A DNA stretch of 10,631 nt. It comes from an uncultured Eubacteriales bacterium. GTDB lineage: Bacteria; Bacillota; Clostridia; Oscillospirales; CAG-382. The DNA is taken from positions 1 to 10,631 of the forward strand of contig CAKSCN010000088.1 in NCBI GenBank assembly GCA_934444485.1, given 5' to 3'. The notes beneath the pieces are model-generated. The model did not search any database and was not told the origin of the DNA. It was given only the letters and a program-made list of their open reading frames with translations. The translations under genes and the position numbers were made by a program. Shown piece after piece: positions 5,686 through 10,631 of this stretch (positions are counted from its first letter, which is position 1; the number at the start of each line of letters is the position of its first letter).

Positions 5686-8600
5686 ATGCGCAGTCTGAAA
5701 ATTATATATGCGGTATTTTGCTCACTTCTTGTAATGGGGTGTTGCTTGTCTGCATCAGGAGTCAATGTTTACGATACCTCTAAAGATGCAAGATCTGTTA
5801 TCGGCAATGCAAACTACGATTCCTCCGAGGAGGGAACCCCGCCGGCTGCAACAAAGGAGAATGCCGAAGTCGACGGAATAAACGTCGTCGGAATACATAC
5901 CGGGAGATCGGTAATGCGATATGCTTCCTTCAATGCCGGAGGCAGCTTTATAATCTATCCCAACTCAAAACTCACGGTAAAATATAAGTTTGTCAGAGCA
6001 GGGGATTCAACGACCGACCCGGCGATACTCTCATCTCTTCGCCCCGTTATCGCTTTCGTTATCAACGATACCGCGACCTTCAGGACTGTTGCGTCAAATG
6101 AAGGTCTCGTCGAGAACGAATGGTCCGAATACACCTTTGATGTCGGAAAGTACGTCTTAGCAAAGGGAACCTTAAACATCAGGCAGCTTCGTCCTTTGGG
6201 AGTCGTGACAGCCTTCACCGATGCCGAAATATCGGAGAACGGACTTAAATTCGGCGGAACCTTCGACAAAACAAGGCAGCATATCTGTGAAAAAGACACC
6301 ATATATATCTCGGAGATATCGACCGCACACGAGAACTTCACCGTTACTCTCGACGCAAACGGCGGCACTTTCGATATAACCGAGCTTCGCTCCGAGGGCG
6401 GACTCCCCGTGATTCTTCCCAATGACGTTCCGGAAAAGGACGGGTACAAATTTATCGGATGGAGTCTTAAAAAGAACATCTTCGATCCGGCGGAAAGGAG
6501 TTTTGTACCTCAATCAGATATGACTCTTTATGCAGTATACAACGAAGCAAACATAGCCTTTCAGTCAAGAGCTGACGGCAAGGTCGTCGTCAAAGCTGTC
6601 AACTCCGGTATTACGTCGATTCCCTGCGGAACTCTCGAAAAGCCCGCCGGACAGATTGACGGTTACAATTCTGTTCTTGTCAGAGCGAGTGCCGACGCCG
6701 ACAGCGTTCTCTCCGCCGACTGCTACGCCTTCAACTCCTCGCTTAAAAATACGACGGCTACACGCACAACGAGGATAAGAGTCACCTATAAGTATGCCCC
6801 TGCTGAGAACACAACCACAAACCTCACCGCACTGCTCACAAAAAAGCCGAGTATACACGTCATAACACTGGGTGGAGAAATTATTGAGGCTGACGATACG
6901 GTAGTCGCAAACGAGTGGACGACGGTTGAGTTTGATCTCGGGAAAAGCACAAAGTTAACGGGTCTCACCGAAAAAACTCTTGAGCACATACAGTTGCGTC
7001 TGTTAAGCTTATATGCGTCGGGCGCTCCGGAAGGTTCGAGTATAACGTTCGGAAAAAGCCCGTCGATACATATTGACCCAAACGACAAGCTCTATATAGG
7101 CGAGGTAAGTATGGTTTATAAATACGATTATGAGATTGGTTTTGACGCAAACGGCGGCGCTTATCCTCCGGACCCGGAATACATTGTCTCCGGGTTCGGT
7201 GTGAAGCTCAATGCTGCAGAGCCGCAGAGACTTGGGTATTCCTTCAAGGGCTGGGGCCTGACACCCGAAGCCGCCGAAGCTGTGATTGCAGGGTTTGTTC
7301 CGACCGAGGACATGACGCTCTATGCAATTTGGGAATCGAATCCGAACTACTCTCTCGGCGTCTCTTCACCGTGTGAGTTGTCCGGTGCGGAGCGAAGGAC
7401 GATAACGGTCGGTGAAAAAATATACACGGACAGAGATGCGGTTTTCTCTCAAAGAATTCCGGAATACTTTATCGGCAGAGAATTTGCGTACACAGGCAGT
7501 ACTGAAAAGAATCTGCATGTAGTGGCAAGCGGCTGGGTGTATGCACTTGTTTCAAACGCCTCGGAAAAGTTGGGTCTGGAGCAGCAGGGCTTCTCGGTTC
7601 TCGGCAGCATGCCGGCAAAGCTTGTCTCGGACGAGATTGACGAGGAATTTACCGTTTTGTGCCGTCATTTTACCGAGCAAGCGGACGTAACCTTCGGTGC
7701 ATCGGCAATCATCATTACCGAAATAACCTTCCCGGATGATTCTCTGATCGCAGGAGAGGTTATTATAAAGCCGGCCGAAAAGCTTGCCGAACATCCGGAG
7801 TATTCGGAGTATCTGAACGGTAACCGTAAATTCGGAGGCTGTCCTTCAATAACGGAAACACCGGACGGCAGATTGTGGCTCAGCATTACCTCCGGCGGCG
7901 CCGGAGAAGATATGTACAATTACGCAATGCTCTATTGCAGCTCCGACGGCGGTGAAAATTGGGGGGAAGCGGTACTCGTCGTTGACCCTAAAACCCCGAT
8001 AAGAACCTCTGAGCCTCTGACATGGTGCGATCCCGACGGCAGGCTGTGGTTCTTCTGGAGTCAAATGTACACCCCAAGCAGAGTCAACAGTGACGGCAGA
8101 ATGGGCGTGTGGTGCATGTATTCCTCCGACGGCGGTGAAACATGGAGTACTCCGGTGCGCATAGCTCACGGCTTCTCGAATCAGAATCCTATTGTCCTCT
8201 CGGACGGCACATGGATGCTTCCGGTCAATATCTGGAACAACAACAACAGCCATCCCGAGCTCAGAGAGCTTCAGAACCCGACAGTCTATACCTCTGTCGA
8301 CAAGGGCGAAACGTGGGTGCTCAAGGGTATATGCAAAAATCATTCCGCTTCAACATTCATGGAAAATGCCGTAATTGAGCTTTCGGACGGACGCCTTTGG
8401 ATGACAATGCGAACGAACGGAGCAGGGGTTGAGGAAACCTTTTCTACGGACGGCGGTGCAACCTGGACGGATGCGGTTAATGCGGGCATATCGAAAACAA
8501 GCGGGCGAACCGCAGCAGATAAGCTTCCGAACGGCAATATAATAGTTGTTTCACATGATGATGAATTTGCTGACGGAGCGAGAGCGTATCTCACAATATG

Positions 8601-9582
8601 GCTCTCGGAGGACGACGGCGAGACCTTCCCGTACAAGCTGCTTCTTGACGAGGTCGGCTGGTATCCGAATACTGTCGTCGGCACAGACGGTGAAACAATA
8701 TATATAACCTATGACCGCGGAAGAGAGGCTGGCGGCTGTGCGATGCTTGCAAGAGTCACCGTCGCCGACATCAAGGCCGGAAAGCTTGTCACAGACACCT
8801 CCTTCACAAAGTGGCTTGCAAATAAAGGCAACTGTAAAATCATAGATAAAGCGACAGTCACCTTTGATACCGACGGCAACGATGCGGTTTCCCCCATGAC
8901 ATTCACCGTAACTGTTAACTCGAACGGCTCGACAAATCCCGTTCCCTTCGCTGTAAAAGTACTTCCCGCGGCACAAAAGAACGGATATACCTTTGACGGT
9001 TGGGCAACCGTCAAAAACGGCGACGCCATATATGCGGCAGGAACAAATTACACACCATCCTCGATGAACGAAACACTCTATGCGGTATTTGTCGAATCGG
9101 AAGTGCATGAGGTAACAATTTCCTTCACAACGATTCGCACCGACGGCGAGTTTCCCAACAAGGATAACCTTGCAAAGATAACCGTCTCAAACGCCTCAGG
9201 AGTCGTCGCAACTCTTTTTGAACCCGAGAACTGTACTTCGCCCGTGATTTCACTCGCAACAACACTCTCAAGCGGACACTATACTTACCGGATAGAAAAG
9301 AACGGATATCTGCGGTATGACGGCGAATTTGAAGTTGCGGATTGTGCGGTCATTTCAGAAAACGCCGTGCTTGTCGCAGGTGACATCAAAGAAAGGCTTG
9401 ACGCCGTTTGCGGTGACGGCAAAGTAGATATCTACGACTTTATCCGCCTCATCAGGGGCTTTGACCCTTCCTCCTCGCAGGAATTCAGAAACGCAGTCGA
9501 TATTAATGAGGACGGTTTCGTGACAATTGAAGACCTTGCGGCGCTCAAGGTCTCCTTTTCGAAGAATGCGGACGACAGCTAA
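5686..9582 (+). CDS. Large exported BNR/Asp-box beta-propeller protein with Flg_new repeats and dockerin
   Basis: A 1298-residue exported protein. Residues 1-25 are a signal peptide; LVMGC at 15-19 also fits a lipobox, so it could be a lipoprotein. Domains in order: sandwich-like segment (about 60-215) plus Flg_new repeat (about 217-285, core GYKFIGW); a second such pair (about 290-480 and 481-549, core GYSFKGW); an accessory sandwich opening with IYTDRDAVF (about 570-680); a BNR_2 sialidase-fold propeller (about 700-1045); a third Flg_new repeat (about 1056-1136, GYTFDGW); a pre-dockerin sandwich (about 1139-1230); and a dockerin (about 1232-1292). Five Asp boxes begin at 752, 813, 870, 920 and 974, spaced 50-61 residues as in propeller blades. 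The FRIP arginine of true sialidases is absent (GGCPS at 717-721), so sialidase activity is doubtful; another glycan-active or binding role is likely. The dockerin points to assembly on a cohesin-bearing partner. AAGGGAGA (5673-5680) supports the start. It is divergent from AraC regulator 2. Fold and export are firm; activity is unknown. Confidence 0.9.
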   Translation: MRSLKIIYAVFCSLLVMGCCLSASGVNVYDTSKDARSVIGNANYDSSEEGTPPAATKENAEVDGINVVGIHTGRSVMRYASFNAGGSFIIYPNSKLTVKYKFVRAGDSTTDPAILSSLRPVIAFVINDTATFRTVASNEGLVENEWSEYTFDVGKYVLAKGTLNIRQLRPLGVVTAFTDAEISENGLKFGGTFDKTRQHICEKDTIYISEISTAHENFTVTLDANGGTFDITELRSEGGLPVILPNDVPEKDGYKFIGWSLKKNIFDPAERSFVPQSDMTLYAVYNEANIAFQSRADGKVVVKAVNSGITSIPCGTLEKPAGQIDGYNSVLVRASADADSVLSADCYAFNSSLKNTTATRTTRIRVTYKYAPAENTTTNLTALLTKKPSIHVITLGGEIIEADDTVVANEWTTVEFDLGKSTKLTGLTEKTLEHIQLRLLSLYASGAPEGSSITFGKSPSIHIDPNDKLYIGEVSMVYKYDYEIGFDANGGAYPPDPEYIVSGFGVKLNAAEPQRLGYSFKGWGLTPEAAEAVIAGFVPTEDMTLYAIWESNPNYSLGVSSPCELSGAERRTITVGEKIYTDRDAVFSQRIPEYFIGREFAYTGSTEKNLHVVASGWVYALVSNASEKLGLEQQGFSVLGSMPAKLVSDEIDEEFTVLCRHFTEQADVTFGASAIIITEITFPDDSLIAGEVIIKPAEKLAEHPEYSEYLNGNRKFGGCPSITETPDGRLWLSITSGGAGEDMYNYAMLYCSSDGGENWGEAVLVVDPKTPIRTSEPLTWCDPDGRLWFFWSQMYTPSRVNSDGRMGVWCMYSSDGGETWSTPVRIAHGFSNQNPIVLSDGTWMLPVNIWNNNNSHPELRELQNPTVYTSVDKGETWVLKGICKNHSASTFMENAVIELSDGRLWMTMRTNGAGVEETFSTDGGATWTDAVNAGISKTSGRTAADKLPNGNIIVVSHDDEFADGARAYLTIWLSEDDGETFPYKLLLDEVGWYPNTVVGTDGETIYITYDRGREAGGCAMLARVTVADIKAGKLVTDTSFTKWLANKGNCKIIDKATVTFDTDGNDAVSPMTFTVTVNSNGSTNPVPFAVKVLPAAQKNGYTFDGWATVKNGDAIYAAGTNYTPSSMNETLYAVFVESEVHEVTISFTTIRTDGEFPNKDNLAKITVSNASGVVATLFEPENCTSPVISLATTLSSGHYTYRIEKNGYLRYDGEFEVADCAVISENAVLVAGDIKERLDAVCGDGKVDIYDFIRLIRGFDPSSSQEFRNAVDINEDGFVTIEDLAALKVSFSKNADDS

Positions 9583-9609
9583 TTAACTCAGCCACCTTAC
9601 TCTCCTTAT

Positions 9610-9623
9610 GTGCCGTACGGCAC
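9610..9623. repeat. Perfect 14-bp palindrome next to the terminator
   Basis: GTGCCGT-ACGGCAC is a perfect palindrome with no loop, 28 bases after the stop of the large gene and directly abutting the terminator stem. It may be a protein-binding site, or it may help structure the transcript end. Confidence 0.5.
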
Positions 9624-9667
9624 AAGACCGAGTCTTCTTTTACGGATACGGAGACTCGGTCTTTTTT
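9624..9667 (+). terminator. Rho-independent terminator of the BNR-dockerin gene
   Basis: A perfect 12-bp stem, AAGACCGAGTCT (9624-9635) with AGACTCGGTCTT (9652-9663), a 16-base loop, and a run of six T at 9662-9667. There is no A-run on the left, so it works in the plus direction only. Confidence 0.9.
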
Positions 9668-9952
9668 AATGAGTAACCGGAAAGCTCTTTATTGAGAACA
9701 CCGTTCAAGAAGGCTGAAGCTTTTTCAGAAGACCTATTTATGTAAAATCAAGATGCTTTACTACGCCTGACTAACCGCAACGGGTCTGAGACAATGAGAT
9801 AAATTTAAAAGTATTCCCTTGCGGTGTAAAACCCGAAGCGGTTGTTTTCTTTGTACCCTCCGAGCTCAACATAATCTTCGGCAAATATTTGATGTGTTGT
9901 CAGTCTTTGTTTCCGCAAAAAATGTCAAATCATATAAACTATAAACCAACGC
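9668..9952. other. Intergenic stretch without a supported gene
   Basis: About 285 bases between the two terminators. I see no promoter, RNA gene or intact reading frame with a ribosome binding site. The only protein-like signal is the short minus-strand frame described separately at 9805-9924. Confidence 0.6.
9805..9924 (-). pseudogene. Possible remnant of a coding sequence
   Basis: A 39-codon open stretch on the minus strand, bounded by stops, reads like the C-terminal end of a protein: it contains FAEDYVELGGYKENN and ends TAREYF before TAA. There is no plausible start or ribosome binding site, and a TGA lies just upstream. The balanced residue composition suggests former coding DNA. I do not recognise the family; chance is possible. 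Confidence 0.25.
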
Positions 9953-10002
9953 AAAAAAAAGCCGCCCGGCAATAAAGGCGTTTTGCCTCTATACCGGGCG
10001 GT
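9953..10002 (-). terminator. Rho-independent terminator of the right-edge gene
   Basis: The stem CCGCCCGG (9962-9969) pairs perfectly with CCGGGCGG (9994-10001). Inside the loop AGGC (9976-9979) pairs with GCCT (9985-9988). Eight A at 9953-9960 form a U-run on the minus strand, so it ends the gene whose stop is at 10049. Confidence 0.88.
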
Positions 10003-10048
10003 CTGCTATGCCGTTACCAATTTCCTGTTCGGAAAGCTTTATTTAGTG

Positions 10049-10631
10049 TTACTTTGTTTCAGCCTTTTTGATTTCGGGCTTTGTGATAATTACCTTCTTA
10101 TCCTTTTCAACCCATTCGACGCTTGTACCGAGTTCTTCTGAAATAAAGCGTATAGGTGTGTAGGTGCGGTTGTTTTCGATAAATGCCGGTGAATCGAGCT
10201 TGATTTCCTTGCCGTTTACCTTCACTGTTGCAGCGCCGATGGTAATAAGTATAGTTACATTCTCATCGGTTTTAAGGTTTTTACCCGTAATGGTTACAAG
10301 CTGTTTTTCGCCGTCCCATTCGACCTTTGCGCCCAAGTTTTCGGCAACAAACCTTGCCGGAAGCATTGTGCGGTCTTTTTCGATTTTCGGAGCAACATCG
10401 TTCGATTTCGTTTCTCCGAATACCTGTGCGTCCTTTTTGCCGATTGTTAAGATAATCTGATTTATCGAATTATCCTTTTCCGTCCATTTTGCATAGAGTG
10501 TGAAGCTCTTTGTCACCCTTGCGGAAAAATCGTATTTGGTCTTGAGTTCCTTATCCGAGTACCAACCGTCAAAATCAAAGTTTTCCTTTGTCGGCGCTGT
10601 CGGCTCTTTCATAACGCTGTTTCTTGTAACG
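10049..10631 (-). CDS. C-terminal end of an exported protein: Flg_new repeat plus stalk (copper amine oxidase N1-like) domain
   Basis: Only the last 193 residues are in the window. An ATG at 10612 exists, but the frame stays open upstream (VTRNSV before it) and the ATG falls inside a Flg_new repeat, so it is not the start. Visible residues 1-49 are the end of that repeat (core FDFDGW, end LYAKW). Residues about 57-185 are a copper-amine-oxidase-N1/stalk domain with its two half-repeats, LPARFVAENLGAKVEW (90-105) and TPIRFISEELGTSVEW (158-173). Despite the Pfam name, these domains in Firmicutes are surface or secreted modules with no oxidase activity implied. The tail KPEIKKAETK is short and charged, with no sortase motif or membrane segment, so any anchor must be N-terminal. 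A terminator follows at 10002-9953. It lies tail to tail with the BNR-dockerin gene, so a separate unit is likely. Confidence 0.85.
   Translation of the reverse strand, partial: VTRNSVMKEPTAPTKENFDFDGWYSDKELKTKYDFSARVTKSFTLYAKWTEKDNSINQIILTIGKKDAQVFGETKSNDVAPKIEKDRTMLPARFVAENLGAKVEWDGEKQLVTITGKNLKTDENVTILITIGAATVKVNGKEIKLDSPAFIENNRTYTPIRFISEELGTSVEWVEKDKKVIITKPEIKKAETK

Noticed and set aside
5686..9582. Calling the large protein an exo-alpha-sialidase
   Set aside because: Asp boxes show the fold, not the activity, and the FRIP arginine is missing.
9583..10048. CRISPR, tRNA, riboswitch or small RNA in the right-hand intergenic region
   Set aside because: No repeat-spacer pattern or cloverleaf seen; the strong hairpins there are explained as terminators.
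10610..10612. ATG at 10612 as the start of the stalk-domain protein
   Set aside because: The frame remains open upstream and the ATG falls inside a Flg_new repeat, so the true start is outside the window.

Overview
The window looks like chromosomal DNA of a low-to-moderate G+C anaerobic Firmicute, most likely an uncultured gut or rumen Clostridia (Oscillospiraceae/Ruminococcaceae-like). This rests on content, not on a marker gene: a dockerin-bearing secreted protein, several InlB-B/Flg_new (Listeria-Bacteroides) repeats, a copper-amine-oxidase-N1 'stalk' domain, strong AGGAG-type ribosome binding sites and sigma-A-like promoters. No rRNA, tRNA, CRISPR, insertion sequence or phage gene was seen.

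Layout, left to right. (1) Positions 1-3554, minus strand: a two-gene operon. A cytoplasmic glycoside hydrolase family 2 enzyme (3554-1116) is followed after 35 bp by a secreted protein with a signal peptide, a beta-sandwich-like region and one Flg_new repeat (1080 to the left edge, 3' end missing). (2) Positions 3555-3707: a compact divergent control region with two interleaved promoters. (3) Positions 3708-4454, plus strand: AraC-family regulator 1. (4) Positions 4455-4657: a bidirectional terminator between convergent genes. (5) Positions 4658-5488, minus strand: AraC-family regulator 2, of a different subtype. (6) Positions 5489-5685: a second divergent control region with two adjacent dyads and good promoters on both strands. 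(7) Positions 5686-9582, plus strand: a 1298-residue exported protein with two sandwich-plus-Flg_new modules, an accessory sandwich, a BNR/Asp-box beta-propeller, a third Flg_new repeat, a pre-dockerin domain and an atypical dockerin. (8) Positions 9583-10048: a terminator for the large gene, a 14-bp palindrome, a possible decayed reading frame and a terminator for the next gene. (9) Positions 10049 to the right edge, minus strand: the C-terminal end of another exported protein, Flg_new plus stalk domain.

The inferred logic is a pair of mirrored glycan-utilisation units placed tail to tail. Each has an AraC regulator transcribed away from its probable target: GH2 and a secreted protein for regulator 1, the BNR-dockerin protein for regulator 2. 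The large protein would act outside the cell, possibly docked to a cohesin partner, and the GH2 enzyme would cleave imported oligosaccharides. The substrate cannot be read from the sequence. The most unusual element is the BNR-dockerin protein: it lacks the sialidase FRIP arginine and has an interrupted first dockerin calcium loop.
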